A stretch of 64,000 nucleotides of DNA from Telluribacter roseus (GCF_017355915.2 NZ_JAFEUV020000002.1:659662-723661); one strand, 5' to 3'. Counted from the first letter of the stretch, positions 35,283 to 43,986 are shown. Notes: generated by a model from the sequence alone, not told the origin. Program-made: numbers and translations.

Positions 35283-35750
35283 ATGAAGAAGTTATTTGTG
35301 ATTATTCTGTTTTTGACGGCGCTTACCCGGACTTACGCCCAGAACAGCCAAACCGAAGATCTGGCGGCTGTCAAGCAAGCCTGCTTCAACTACATTGATG
35401 CCTTCTATAAAGTAGATACTACACTGGCATACCAGAGCATCCACCCGAGCCTGCAGAAGCGCGGCTTCTCGTATAGCACGAAGGATAACAACTACTCCCG
35501 GCAGCTGGAGATGCCTTTCCCGGCTCTGATCAGCCTGGCCAAAGTATGGAACAAGGACGGCAACCGCACCAATGCGCAGTCGCCGCGGGAGGTAGAGGTA
35601 TTTGAAATAGCCGACAAGACGGCTTCGGCCAAGGTAAAGGCTGTATGGGGTATTGACTACATCCACCTGATGAAGGAAAATGGTACCTGGTACATCGTGA
35701 ATGTGCTGTGGCAGTCGCCGCCTAAGTATACGCAGCAGACCCGGCAGTAG
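35283..35750 (+). CDS. Exported NTF2-like (lumazine-binding-type) protein
   Basis: The 155-residue protein has a signal peptide (MKKLFVIILFLTALTRTYAQ) and an NTF2-like alpha+beta fold pattern. A helix (AVKQACFNYIDAFYKVDTTLAYQSIHPSL) is followed by strands ending in WGIDYIHLMKENGTWYIVNVLWQSPP. Proteins of this shape are often called 'nuclear transport factor 2 family' or 'putative lumazine-binding'; the biochemical role is not known. ATG 35283 is preferred over upstream 35259 because it begins the signal peptide. The last 71 bp of this gene are duplicated beyond the next gene (38283-38353). Confidence 0.75.
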   Translation: MKKLFVIILFLTALTRTYAQNSQTEDLAAVKQACFNYIDAFYKVDTTLAYQSIHPSLQKRGFSYSTKDNNYSRQLEMPFPALISLAKVWNKDGNRTNAQSPREVEVFEIADKTASAKVKAVWGIDYIHLMKENGTWYIVNVLWQSPPKYTQQTRQ

Positions 35751-35768
35751 ATACGCAAAATCTTACTT

Positions 35769-35812
35769 TTCTTCACCGTGACCCGTGAGGACACACAGGT
35801 TACGGTGAAGAA
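35769..35812 (+). terminator. Hairpin after the NTF2-like gene
   Basis: TTCTTCACCGTGACC (35769-35783) pairs with GGTTACGGTGAAGAA (35798-35812) with one mismatch and a 14-nt loop, 18 bp after the stop. There is no clear U-run, so it may be a repeat rather than a terminator. Confidence 0.4.
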
Positions 35813-35874
35813 ACATAGGCCCAGTGAAGCCAGTCAAGATTTCAGAAAAAAGAACTAACAGCTACTAGCTAGCG

Positions 35875-35894
35875 CCGCGCGGCGGACCGTCTAA
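35875..35894. repeat. GC-rich repeat ending GGACCGTCTAA, copy 2
   Basis: Identical over 20 bp to 11297-11316. It lies 14 bp before the ATG of the AT-rich permease. Confidence 0.7.
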
Positions 35895-35908
35895 CCACCT
35901 AACGAGCC

Positions 35909-38254
35909 ATGATAAAGAACAATCTAAAAATCGCTATCCGGATACTCTGGAAAAACAAACTTTTTTCATTAGTCAATATACTGAGCCTGTCACTGAGTAT
36001 GGCGGTTGGTGTTATTCTTTTTACAGGACTAAAAGCCACTTTTGATACAGACCATTTTCATCCGGAATTAAACCAAATAGTGCGGGTACTCACGCAGGAA
36101 ATAAAGGAGGGGGGACAAACCAAATGGGCAACAGCTCCATTGCCGTTAGCGACTCAGATGGAAAGCGTCTCCTTTATTGAAAAAACGGTTAAAGTACGTC
36201 TGGCAGGAAAACATAACCTGCAAACCGACAAGGGTGATGTACCTGTTGACATAAAATTTTCAGAGCCTTCTTTTTTTGATGTTTTTGGCTTTAAATTATT
36301 GTCAGGTAATGCGAAAAGCCTTGCCAATAATTCCACCACCCTTTTTTTAACAGAAAAAACAGCAGAGAAAATATTTGGCAGTACCAATGTCTTAGGACAT
36401 ACGCTTCAATTTGAAAGCTTAGGTTCTTATACCGTTGGGGGAATAATCCAGGACCCGCCTTTAGAAACACATCTGCCCATTGAGGCAATGCTGTCTATTA
36501 ATTCTGCTGAAATGCTCGAAAAAAAAGGAGCAATCAGTAGTATTTCACAAGATTGGGGAGGCTTCAAGAGTTCAGCAATTTATGCCCGTTTAAAATCAGA
36601 AGATGATATAAAGCAACTTAATGCTACGCTCCAGAACTATAATCGAAAATTGGATAAGAGCAATCTTCAATTTTTGGCACAACCCATAGAAGATATTACC
36701 CCTAGAAAAATCGATCTTAAAAATAACCCCAATGCGGGCACTAGTTGGGAAGACGTAAAAACGCAGCTATTCATAATTCTATCTTTAACCCTTTTAGCTG
36801 CTTTCAATTATATCAGTTTGGCATTGGCGCGTGCTTTCTCCCGGGCGCAGGAAGTAGGTGTTCGCAAAACCATAGGCGCAACAAGAGGACAAGTTATCGG
36901 TCAATTTTTACTGGAATCGACCATTGTTGCCCTGCTAGCTTTGTTGTTTACAGTGCCCTGTGTTACTACGTTAGCCCACTATATACCCGATATGGATGAT
37001 GTGACATTCTCCTGGGATATATCCTTAATAGTAGGCTTGATAACCTACGCAGTTATCACGGGCTTAGTCGCCGGGGCATTTCCGTCATGGCTATTGTCAG
37101 CGTTTCAGCCCATACAGATTTTGCGTAAAATGAAGAATATAAAGCTGTTCCGGGGTGTTGCTATTTACAAAGCTTTACTAGTCGTTCAATTTTCAGTGAC
37201 TATCCTATTTATGATATTGGTTGTCATAGTAGCCGATTATGATAGAAAAAATAGGGCAATCATCAGCTCAACTGTGCCATCCAATGTTCTGACACTGGAT
37301 TTAAAAGGTGAAAAATATCAAAACCTGCAAAACGAAATAAGTCAGTTAAGTCAGGTAGAAACGATTTTGGCGACGAACTGGTACTATGAACCGATTAAAA
37401 TGGGCAAAGATTCTGTCACATTTAACGATAAGATTCTGGAAATGAAGTACGTAAGTATTGACCCGAAAGCCATTGAAACAGAAGGTATCAGCTTACTAGC
37501 TGGGCAGAATTTTCCTTCAACTATGCCCCAAAGTACGGAGCAATATGTGTTGGTGAATGAAGCTGCCGCAAAATTATTGGAATCTAAATCGGAGACCCTG
37601 GTGGGGCAAAATCTCTTGCTGGACTCTGCCTCTGTACAAGTCATTGGTATCATACCCAATGAGATTATTGGCCAACAACTCCCTTTAATCTATCGGTATT
37701 TGCCAAATGAAATAACCACCTTGACCATAAAAATAAAGCCAAATACAGAATTGGAAGCGACCAAGGCCATTCAATCGGTATGGAAAAACCATTTTCCTGA
37801 GAAAACAGCAAATCTTTATAACTTAAAAGAGTATCGTTATTCAGGAGAAGTTAATGGAGAAATCAGTGGAGAAATGGAAATGTTTGGAGGCTCTGCCCTG
37901 ATTGTCATGATAATCGCTGCTTTGGGCATTTTAGGTATAGCCAGTTACTCCGTAGAAACGCGCACCAAAGAACTGGGTATACGGAAAATATTGGGAGCAA
38001 ACAATATAAAATTGGTGTGGATAGTTACCAAGAATTTTGGTGTTCTTATCCTGAATGCCGGGCTTATTGGTGTGCCAGCGGGTTTGTTTGGCGGTAAATT
38101 ATTAAGAGAAGAAATGGGCAGTCATCTTGATTTAGGTCTTATAAATTTAAGCATAGGCTTTGGTTTGGTTGCCTTGGTCGGACTACTGACTGTCCTATCC
38201 CAAACCATTCGAGCGGGGCAGATCGAACCTGTTAAAGTGTTGAAAGCAGAGTAA
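35909..38254 (+). CDS. FtsX/MacB-type ABC permease, paralogue 11 (AT-rich, divergent)
   Basis: The 781-residue permease is the outlier of the array. Its DNA is visibly AT-richer than all neighbours, with many AAA, TTT, ATT and TTA codons. Coupling motifs are AQEVGVRKTIGAT near residue 313 and ETRTKELGIRKILGAN near 684. It ends IEPVKVLKAE rather than NPVKSLRSE, and the FtsX turn is GAFPSWLLSAF. Its flanks are a GC-rich repeat upstream and a duplicated fragment of the NTF2-like gene end downstream. The frame is intact, so it is probably functional. Composition and flanks suggest acquisition from a lower-GC relative (inference). Confidence 0.9.
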   Translation: MIKNNLKIAIRILWKNKLFSLVNILSLSLSMAVGVILFTGLKATFDTDHFHPELNQIVRVLTQEIKEGGQTKWATAPLPLATQMESVSFIEKTVKVRLAGKHNLQTDKGDVPVDIKFSEPSFFDVFGFKLLSGNAKSLANNSTTLFLTEKTAEKIFGSTNVLGHTLQFESLGSYTVGGIIQDPPLETHLPIEAMLSINSAEMLEKKGAISSISQDWGGFKSSAIYARLKSEDDIKQLNATLQNYNRKLDKSNLQFLAQPIEDITPRKIDLKNNPNAGTSWEDVKTQLFIILSLTLLAAFNYISLALARAFSRAQEVGVRKTIGATRGQVIGQFLLESTIVALLALLFTVPCVTTLAHYIPDMDDVTFSWDISLIVGLITYAVITGLVAGAFPSWLLSAFQPIQILRKMKNIKLFRGVAIYKALLVVQFSVTILFMILVVIVADYDRKNRAIISSTVPSNVLTLDLKGEKYQNLQNEISQLSQVETILATNWYYEPIKMGKDSVTFNDKILEMKYVSIDPKAIETEGISLLAGQNFPSTMPQSTEQYVLVNEAAAKLLESKSETLVGQNLLLDSASVQVIGIIPNEIIGQQLPLIYRYLPNEITTLTIKIKPNTELEATKAIQSVWKNHFPEKTANLYNLKEYRYSGEVNGEISGEMEMFGGSALIVMIIAALGILGIASYSVETRTKELGIRKILGANNIKLVWIVTKNFGVLILNAGLIGVPAGLFGGKLLREEMGSHLDLGLINLSIGFGLVALVGLLTVLSQTIRAGQIEPVKVLKAE

Positions 38255-38282
38255 AAAGGTAAAACATTCATTGGCACGTTAT

Positions 38283-38353
38283 ATGGTACCTGGTACATCG
38301 TGAATGTGCTGTGGCAGTCGCCGCCCAGGTTTACGCAGCAGTCCCGGCAGTAG
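38283..38353 (+). pseudogene. Duplicated 3' end of the NTF2-like gene (remnant)
   Basis: These 71 bp match 35680-35750 at all but four positions, including the stop codon, and encode the same ending (GTWYIVNVLWQSPP-type). There is no start or 5' part, so it is a gene fragment. It lies 28 bp after the stop of the AT-rich permease, which is therefore bracketed by two copies of this sequence. Confidence 0.85.
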
Positions 38354-38429
38354 TTACTTTGCAGGCTTTATTAATCATAATGAGTTGAGTGATAGGAAAG
38401 GGAAGCTCAATAATAGGTGACAGTACTCT

Positions 38430-38490
38430 TTTCCTGCTTTTATCCCGCGCGGGAGGCGCTCCTCCGGCGGCCGCTTTCGTACCTTTTACT
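38430..38490. repeat. GC-rich dyads and pyrimidine spacer fragment
   Basis: TTTTCCTGCTTTTATCC, then CCGCGCGGGAGGCGCTCCTCCGG and CGGCCGC, then TTTCGTACCTTTT. It looks like the pyrimidine half of a permease spacer with a GC-rich motif inserted. No gene is seen in 38354-38525. Confidence 0.5.
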
Positions 38491-38525
38491 AATAAATTAC
38501 TTAACCTTTAAATAAATTAACACGT

Positions 38526-38813
38526 ATGAGTCACATAGCAATTCCGATTCCTCCGCTTCCGGGCAAGCAGGAAATTGAGGTGGAAGTTACCATCAACGGA
38601 CAGAAGCAGCAGCTGCACTACCGCGTAGAACTATTCTACTGGGACGACTGTAGCAATCCACAGGGACACCGCGCCGACTGCATCAGCGAGATGCTCGCGC
38701 ACCACGACCCCGACTGGACCGTGTACTACATCGGGGCACCTACCGATGAGTTTGTACCCATCACCTTCGTGAAGAAGGAGAGCCGCCGGTTCTTACAGGG
38801 AGCCACGGCTTAG
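38526..38813 (+). CDS. Hypothetical 95-residue cytoplasmic protein
   Basis: The 95-residue protein has no signal peptide or membrane helix. It starts with Pro-rich IPIPPLPGKQ, then strands EIEVEVTINGQKQ and LHYRVELFYWDD, a CxxxxxxxxDC pair (Cys46 and Cys55 region), and DPDWTVYYIGAP. The family is not recognised. It is a single gene closed by a strong terminator at 38834-38880. Codon use matches neighbours, and the reading frame with its own upstream AT-rich region supports a real gene. Confidence 0.65.
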   Translation: MSHIAIPIPPLPGKQEIEVEVTINGQKQQLHYRVELFYWDDCSNPQGHRADCISEMLAHHDPDWTVYYIGAPTDEFVPITFVKKESRRFLQGATA

Positions 38814-38833
38814 CAAAACTACAAGGGTAAACG

Positions 38834-38880
38834 AACAGGAGCAGTTGCCTGGGGACAGAGCCTCAGCAACTGCTCCTGTT
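38834..38880 (+). terminator. Rho-independent-type terminator
   Basis: AACAGGAGCAGTTGC (38834-38848) pairs perfectly with GCAACTGCTCCTGTT (38866-38880), a 15-bp stem with a 17-nt loop followed by TATTTATG, 20 bp after the stop of the 95-residue protein gene. Confidence 0.75.
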
Positions 38881-39037
38881 TATTTATGACTCTTTGACTA
38901 TCAGTAGTAACAGCTTCCGTTAGTTGGGTTTCAGTAGTAGGTAGTTGCGCTCATGTCAGGAACAGATTTTGTAGAGATTCTGACAGAAGCAAGGATTCAC
39001 TTGCTTTACCAGGAGGCGCCTGTAACGAATCAAACCC

Positions 39038-39400
39038 ATGAGAAGATATGTATTCATACTATTGCTGTTTGGGGTATTTGTGGGCTGTCAGGACAAAGAA
39101 GTAGATCCGGATGGTACCATAGAAACCAACGCCCGGCTGGTAAATAACCTGCCGGTAGATGGGTGTGAGTGGCACTTTATGATAACCCACGACCATCACA
39201 CCAGTTTTTATCTGCCCAGTAAGAGCACGGCGTATAAAGTCGAAACCATTATAGCTACTTTGCCTAGATCGGGTGGAGCTATTACCACCAGGGTCAGGAT
39301 CAGGTACCGTCCCACTAGTCAGAAGGGTCATGTGCAGTGTGGTTTCGGACGTATAGCCGAATACGATGAGATTGATATTATTGAAATACGAAAAAGATAA
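39038..39400 (+). CDS. Small lipoprotein, paralogue of the one at 48237
   Basis: The 120-residue protein has a lipoprotein signal (MRRYVFILLLFGVFVGC, Cys17). It aligns by eye along its length with the protein at 48237: GCQDKEVDPDGTIETNARLVNNLPVDGCEWHF against SCQDNEVPLENVVDTEATVVSNLAADGCDWHI, then YLPSKSTAYK/YVPTKATENK, VRIRYRPTSQKGHVQCGFGR/ITVKYRATSGKQQVECGWGK and a final (I/E)I(D/E)I(I/M)E(I/V). Two further Cys are conserved in the pair. The family is not recognised. An overlapping 64-codon ORF in another frame (38953-39147) is rejected. Confidence 0.8.
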   Translation: MRRYVFILLLFGVFVGCQDKEVDPDGTIETNARLVNNLPVDGCEWHFMITHDHHTSFYLPSKSTAYKVETIIATLPRSGGAITTRVRIRYRPTSQKGHVQCGFGRIAEYDEIDIIEIRKR

Positions 39401-39426
39401 CTAGCAGAGGTAGTCATGTACAAGGC

Positions 39427-39455
39427 AAAGGTACTCCGGGAGGGGTACCTTTTTT
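39427..39455 (+). terminator. Terminator before the nqr operon
   Basis: AAAGGTACTCC (39427-39437), loop GGGA, GGGGTACCTTT (39442-39452), then a T-run. It separates the lipoprotein gene from nqrA. The remaining gap to 39674 holds the nqr promoter region; no gene was seen. Confidence 0.7.
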
Positions 39456-39674
39456 GTATGTATACCATTAGGTGAATATGGTATAGTAAGGTTGCCGGGT
39501 CGGCTACAATGGTACTTTGCGAAGATGCGTGGAACTGCCTGAGTATTAGCAGCAAGAGCAGCAGGATGTGTGCCGGAAAATGCTTTTAAATTTTCTGAAA
39601 AAATGTTTGAAACAGATAGTAGGAAATAGGCTACAAAAGCTTATTATTGAACTATTAAAAGATTTTGTAGCATT

Positions 39675-41036
39675 ATGGGTAAAGCAATCAAACTTCGCAG
39701 AGGCTACGATATTAATCTTGTCGGAAAGGCCGGATACGTCCTCACTTCACTTCCCGTATCAGATGTGATAGCTGTCAAACCAGCTGATTTTAAGCTGGTT
39801 GTTCCTAAGCTACTGGTAGAAGTGGGGCAGGAGGTGCTGGCAGGCCAGCCTGTGTTTTATGACAAGAGCAACCAAGCTATAAAAGTGGCCTCGCCCGTGA
39901 GTGGGGAGGTGGCCGAGGTAGTGCGGGGAGAGAAGCGACGCATCCTCGAAATACGCATCATCCCCGACCGTGCTGGTCTGCGCTATGTGTCTTATCCACA
40001 GGTAGATCCGGTTGGACTTTCCCGTGAGGCTATCGTAGAGCGCCTGCTGGAAGGTGGCTGCTGGAACTACATCCGGCAGCGCCCTTACACGCTGATAGCC
40101 ACTCCCGAGGATACGCCCAAGGGGATATTTATTTCCTGCTTTGACACCGCTCCCCTGGCTCCGGATATAGAGTACATCCTGGATCAGGAAAAAGAAAACT
40201 TTCAGGCCGGTCTGGATGCCCTGCACAAGCTGGCTCCCGGGCGGCTGCATGTAAGCCTGAGGGGAGGGGCTGATAGCAGGATCAATGAAGCGGATCTGGC
40301 AGATATTCCTTCCGAAAACATCCACTACTTCCAGGGGCCGCACCCGGCCGGCAACGTAGGCGTACAGATTCACCACCTGTCGCCCATCCGGAAGGACGAG
40401 GTAGTCTGGTACGTACAACCGCAGGATGTCGTCATCATGGGCCGACTGTTCCGGGAGGGACGGTATCGGGCCGAGCGCATAGTGGCCCTGACAGGCAGCT
40501 GCGTGAAGGAGCCGCAGTATTATCGGGTACTTACCGGACAAAAGCTGGGTACTCTACTGGACGGACGTTTGGCAGAAGGAAAGTTACGTATAGTACAAGG
40601 AAACATTCTTACTGGTGTCACTTCCTCTAGCGAAGACTTTCTATCCCACTATTGCAATCAATTGACGGTCGTGCCCGAAGGGGACGAGCCGGAATTTCTG
40701 GGCTGGCTGCTACCCGGCGTTAATAAGCTCAGCCTGTCCCGTACCTATTTCTCCTGGTTGTTTCCCAAGCGTAGTTACCAGCTCGATACCAACATGCACG
40801 GCGAAGAGCGGGCTTTTGTCATGACGGGCCAGTACGATCAGGTACTCCCTATGGACATCATGCCCGTCGTACTGCTGAAGGCCATCCTGGCCCGGGACAT
40901 CGAGCGGATGGAACAGCTGGGTATCTATGAAGTTGCGGAGGAAGACTTCGCTCTATGTGAATTTGTGTGTACTTCCAAGATTGAAGTACAGCGTATTATT
41001 TCGGAGGGGCTGGAATACGTCCGTACCGAAGGGTAG
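39675..41036 (+). CDS. nqrA: Na(+)-translocating NADH-quinone reductase subunit A
   Basis: The 453-residue protein has the expected length and opening of NqrA (AIKLRRGYDINLVGKAG, then the barrel-sandwich VSPVSGEVAEVVRGEKRRILEI-type segment at ~70-100). NqrA is the cytoplasmic subunit of the Na+-pumping NADH:quinone oxidoreductase, implicated in quinone access. No TM helix is seen. It opens a complete nqrABCDEF-apbE cluster in the usual order. The gap to nqrB (197 bp) is longer than other spacings in the cluster and holds nothing I recognise. Confidence 0.95.
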   Translation: MGKAIKLRRGYDINLVGKAGYVLTSLPVSDVIAVKPADFKLVVPKLLVEVGQEVLAGQPVFYDKSNQAIKVASPVSGEVAEVVRGEKRRILEIRIIPDRAGLRYVSYPQVDPVGLSREAIVERLLEGGCWNYIRQRPYTLIATPEDTPKGIFISCFDTAPLAPDIEYILDQEKENFQAGLDALHKLAPGRLHVSLRGGADSRINEADLADIPSENIHYFQGPHPAGNVGVQIHHLSPIRKDEVVWYVQPQDVVIMGRLFREGRYRAERIVALTGSCVKEPQYYRVLTGQKLGTLLDGRLAEGKLRIVQGNILTGVTSSSEDFLSHYCNQLTVVPEGDEPEFLGWLLPGVNKLSLSRTYFSWLFPKRSYQLDTNMHGEERAFVMTGQYDQVLPMDIMPVVLLKAILARDIERMEQLGIYEVAEEDFALCEFVCTSKIEVQRIISEGLEYVRTEG

Positions 41037-41233
41037 CTTACTCCCCATACAGTAGCGTACAGTAGTTTGTAGGATTGCTTTGAATCGGTAACTCAGGGTC
41101 GTGGTCCCGGCTGGGACAGCGCCCCGAGGATATAGCTTATCAGTTTGCCAGTATTCAAAGGCCCGTCAGGAGAGCGTCATGCTCACCCGCCGGACCCATT
41201 ACCTATACCTGAACCCTTAACACTACTTGTGCC

Positions 41234-42391
41234 GTGAGACCAATCCGTATGCTTGTTGATACTGCCAAGCCGCACTTCCATAAAGGCGGGCGCTTTGAGA
41301 AGTTCCATCCGGCTTTTGACGCGCTGGAGACCTTCCTGTTTGTGCCCGGACACACTACCCACAACGGAGTACACATCCGCGATGCCATGGATCTCAAGCG
41401 GGCCATGTTTACGGTTATAGTAGCCCTGACGCCCACCTTGTTCTTCGGTATGTGGAACGTAGGGTACCAGCACTACCAGGCCTACGGTATGCAGGTGTCC
41501 TTTGTCGATAATTTCCTGTTCGGCGCTCAGCGGGTACTTCCCATTGTCATTGTGTCTTACGCGGTAGGGTTGGGGGTGGAGTTCATTTTTGCCATCCTGC
41601 GGGGGCATCAGGTGAGTGAAGGGTACCTCGTAACAGGCATGCTCATCCCGCTCATTCTGCCCGTGACCATACCGCTCTGGATGGTGGGGCTGGCAGCAAT
41701 TTTCTGTACGGTACTGGGCAAGGAAATATTCGGAGGTACCGGTATGAACTTCATGAACCCGGCGCTGCTGGCGCGGGCCTTCCTGTTTTTTGCTTTTCCG
41801 TCCTACATGACCGGCGACGTATGGGTGGACCTTACGCCCGAGCCGGGGCATACGCTGGTGGATGCTTATTCGGGAGCCACCAGTCTGGTCGCTTTTGATA
41901 CCAACTGGGAAGCTATGCCTTCGGCCTGGCGCCAGTTCTGGGGCTTTGAAGCAGGCTCCATCGGCGAAACCAGCACCTTTGCCTGCCTGCTTGGGGCCCT
42001 GCTTCTGATTGGTACCGGAGTAGGTAGCTGGAAAATTATCGTGGCCTGCTGTCTGGGTGCTCTGGGTATGGGACTGCTTATGAATGGGCTGGCGCCGGCG
42101 GATGTTACCACCCACGCCATGCACACACCAGCCTACTACCACCTGCTGATGGGAGGCTTTGCATTCGGAGCCGTGTACATGGCTACTGATCCGGTGAGTG
42201 CGGCCCAGACCGAACGGGGCAAGTGGATCTACGGAATCCTGATCGGCGTCTTTACGGTGGTGCTGCGGGTATTTAATCCGGCTTATCCGGAGGGCGTGAT
42301 GCTGGCCATTCTGCTGATGAATGTCTTTGCACCACTCATTGATCATGTCGTAGTAGAGCAACACATCAAAAACCGGGCAAAGCGTGCATAG
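41234..42391 (+). CDS. nqrB: Na(+)-translocating NADH-quinone reductase subunit B
   Basis: The 385-residue polytopic membrane subunit has the NqrB signature region FHPAFDALETFLFVPG and HIRDAMDLKRAMF, then about ten TM segments. It carries covalent FMN on the Thr of DAYSGAT (Thr216). The start is GTG 41234; an in-frame TGA at 41210-41212 limits the N-terminus and ATG 41249 is the alternative. It overlaps nqrC by 8 bp. In the enzyme it contributes to the Na+ channel and the quinone site with NqrA. Confidence 0.95.
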   Translation: MRPIRMLVDTAKPHFHKGGRFEKFHPAFDALETFLFVPGHTTHNGVHIRDAMDLKRAMFTVIVALTPTLFFGMWNVGYQHYQAYGMQVSFVDNFLFGAQRVLPIVIVSYAVGLGVEFIFAILRGHQVSEGYLVTGMLIPLILPVTIPLWMVGLAAIFCTVLGKEIFGGTGMNFMNPALLARAFLFFAFPSYMTGDVWVDLTPEPGHTLVDAYSGATSLVAFDTNWEAMPSAWRQFWGFEAGSIGETSTFACLLGALLLIGTGVGSWKIIVACCLGALGMGLLMNGLAPADVTTHAMHTPAYYHLLMGGFAFGAVYMATDPVSAAQTERGKWIYGILIGVFTVVLRVFNPAYPEGVMLAILLMNVFAPLIDHVVVEQHIKNRAKRA

Positions 42392-43115
42392 CAACCAATA
42401 CACACTCATCTACGCGGCGGTGCTGTCGGTACTGACAGCGGTGATACTGGCCGTGACCGCCGAGGGGCTGAAGCCCGCTCAGCAGGCCAACGTTATACTG
42501 GATACCAAAGCCAATATTCTAAAAGCAGTCCGCCTCGACCTGACGGAGCGACAGCAGATCGAGCAGACCTACAGGAGTCGTATCAAAGAGGTAGTACTCA
42601 ATGTCTCCGGAGAGGAACTGGAGGGAGTGGATGCCAAGGATATTGATATGAAAGAAGAAACGGATAAGGATTGGCAAGAGCGTCGGCTGCCCCTCTACGT
42701 GTACACAGCACCGGAAGGAGGCAAAAGCTATATCATACCCGTGCGGGGGGTAGGGCTGTGGGGACCGATATGGGGGTACATCTCGCTCGAAGGGGACTTC
42801 AATACCATCTATGGTGCCTACTTCGACCACAAGGGCGAGACTCCCGGCCTGGGCGCTGAAATAGCCGAAAAGCCTTTTCAGGACCAGTTCCGGGGCAAGA
42901 AGATCATGTCGGATGACGGTCAGTTTGTGTCGGTGAACGTGATCAAGAAGACGGATAAGCTTGAGTACGGCGATATGTACCGGGTCGATGCCATCTCGGG
43001 AGGGACTATTACCTCGCAGGGTACCCACAATATGATCAAAGAAGGGCTGGAACCGTACCTGACCTATTTCAAAAAGCACAAGAGTAATAACCTGTTGAGT
43101 GAGTACCGTAAGTAG
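42384..43115 (+). CDS. nqrC: Na(+)-translocating NADH-quinone reductase subunit C
   Basis: The 243-residue protein has one N-terminal TM helix (YTLIYAAVLSVLTAVILAVTAEG) and a periplasmic FMN-binding domain. The flavinylation site is DAISGGT with Thr208; most NqrC proteins have SGAT here, so the Ala-to-Gly change in the ApbE recognition motif is worth noting. GTG 42384 overlaps the end of nqrB by 8 bp. FMN should be attached by the ApbE encoded at 45912. It passes electrons between NqrB/NqrD-E cofactors in the complex. Confidence 0.94.
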   Translation: MHSNQYTLIYAAVLSVLTAVILAVTAEGLKPAQQANVILDTKANILKAVRLDLTERQQIEQTYRSRIKEVVLNVSGEELEGVDAKDIDMKEETDKDWQERRLPLYVYTAPEGGKSYIIPVRGVGLWGPIWGYISLEGDFNTIYGAYFDHKGETPGLGAEIAEKPFQDQFRGKKIMSDDGQFVSVNVIKKTDKLEYGDMYRVDAISGGTITSQGTHNMIKEGLEPYLTYFKKHKSNNLLSEYRK

Positions 43116-43159
43116 AGTCAGTAGTGTAAACCATTTTTCACCAGACCATCGCATGTGTT

Positions 43160-43894
43160 ATGAATGAAGAAGAACAACTGATGAGTGAGGAAGAACAGCT
43201 CACCACCGTACGTGAAGAGGCTACCACCGTAACTCCGTCCGTAGTACCGGTTAAGAAAAGAGAAGCTTTATTTTCAAAGAAGAATGTACAAACCCTGCGG
43301 GATCCGCTCGATGACTCCAATCCCGTCACCGTGCAGGTACTGGGTATCTGCTCGGCGCTGGCCGTAACGGTGCAGATGAAGCCCGCCCTGATCATGGCGC
43401 TAGGGGTTACGTTTGTGGTAGCTTTCTCCAACCTGATCGTATCCATGCTGCGGCGCACCATTCCCACCCGCATCCGGATCATCGTGCAGCTGATCATTGT
43501 AGCTATGCTGGTTACCATCGTAGACCAGCTCCTGAAAGCCTACATGTTTGACATCAGCAAAAAGCTGTCGGTATTTGTAGGTCTCATCATTACCAACTGT
43601 ATCGTGATGGGGCGACTGGAAGCCTTTGCGCTGGCCCAACGGCCCTGGCCGGCTTTTCTGGATGGTATTGGCAATGGCCTCGGCTACGGATTGATACTGC
43701 TAGTGGTGGCCTTTTTCCGGGAGCTGTTCGGGGCAGGTACCTTATTCGGCTTTAAGGTAGTACCTCAGTGGGCGTACGACATGGGCTACGTCAACAACGG
43801 TCTGATGGTACTGCCTCCGGCGGCTCTGTTCGTGATCGGGATCTACATCTGGTGGCAGCGCAGCCGCAACCGCAAGCTTATCAACGCGTCCTGA
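43160..43894 (+). CDS. nqrD: Na(+)-translocating NADH-quinone reductase subunit D
   Basis: The 244-residue protein contains six TM segments and family motifs (NPVTVQVLGICSALAVT, ISKKLSVFVGLIITNCIVMG, AFLDGIGNGLGYG). It is about 30 residues longer than usual because of a charged N-terminal extension (MNEEEQLMSEEEQL..., residues 1-45). The only early alternative Met (codon 8) would remove little of it, so the extension appears real. It forms with NqrE the membrane pair that holds an Fe-S centre in the complex. Confidence 0.94.
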   Translation: MNEEEQLMSEEEQLTTVREEATTVTPSVVPVKKREALFSKKNVQTLRDPLDDSNPVTVQVLGICSALAVTVQMKPALIMALGVTFVVAFSNLIVSMLRRTIPTRIRIIVQLIIVAMLVTIVDQLLKAYMFDISKKLSVFVGLIITNCIVMGRLEAFALAQRPWPAFLDGIGNGLGYGLILLVVAFFRELFGAGTLFGFKVVPQWAYDMGYVNNGLMVLPPAALFVIGIYIWWQRSRNRKLINAS

Positions 43895-43913
43895 GTAAAA
43901 GATATGAATAAAT

Positions 43914-43933
43914 GGCCTGTGGGGACACAGGCC
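43914..43933. repeat. GGCCTGTG-GGGA-CACAGGCC hairpin
   Basis: A perfect 8-bp stem (10 bp counting the AT/AT flanks at 43912-43935) lies in the nqrD-nqrE spacer. Related hairpins are at 8665 and 8727. Confidence 0.65.
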
Positions 43934-43986
43934 ATGGTGTTGTGACGCTAAAAAGCTACTACCTAACACCTAACTACCTAACAGCT

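Noticed and set aside
38953..39147. A 64-codon ORF overlapping the start of the lipoprotein gene
   Set aside because: It overlaps in another frame a gene with a clear lipobox and a paralogue at 48237.
41179..41220. A 13-codon ORF in the nqrA-nqrB gap, possible leader peptide
   Set aside because: No attenuator hairpins or repeated codons support it.
41183..42409. A 408-codon open frame antisense to nqrB
   Set aside because: It mirrors the codon bias of nqrB on the opposite strand, has no recognisable motif, and nqrB is unmistakable.
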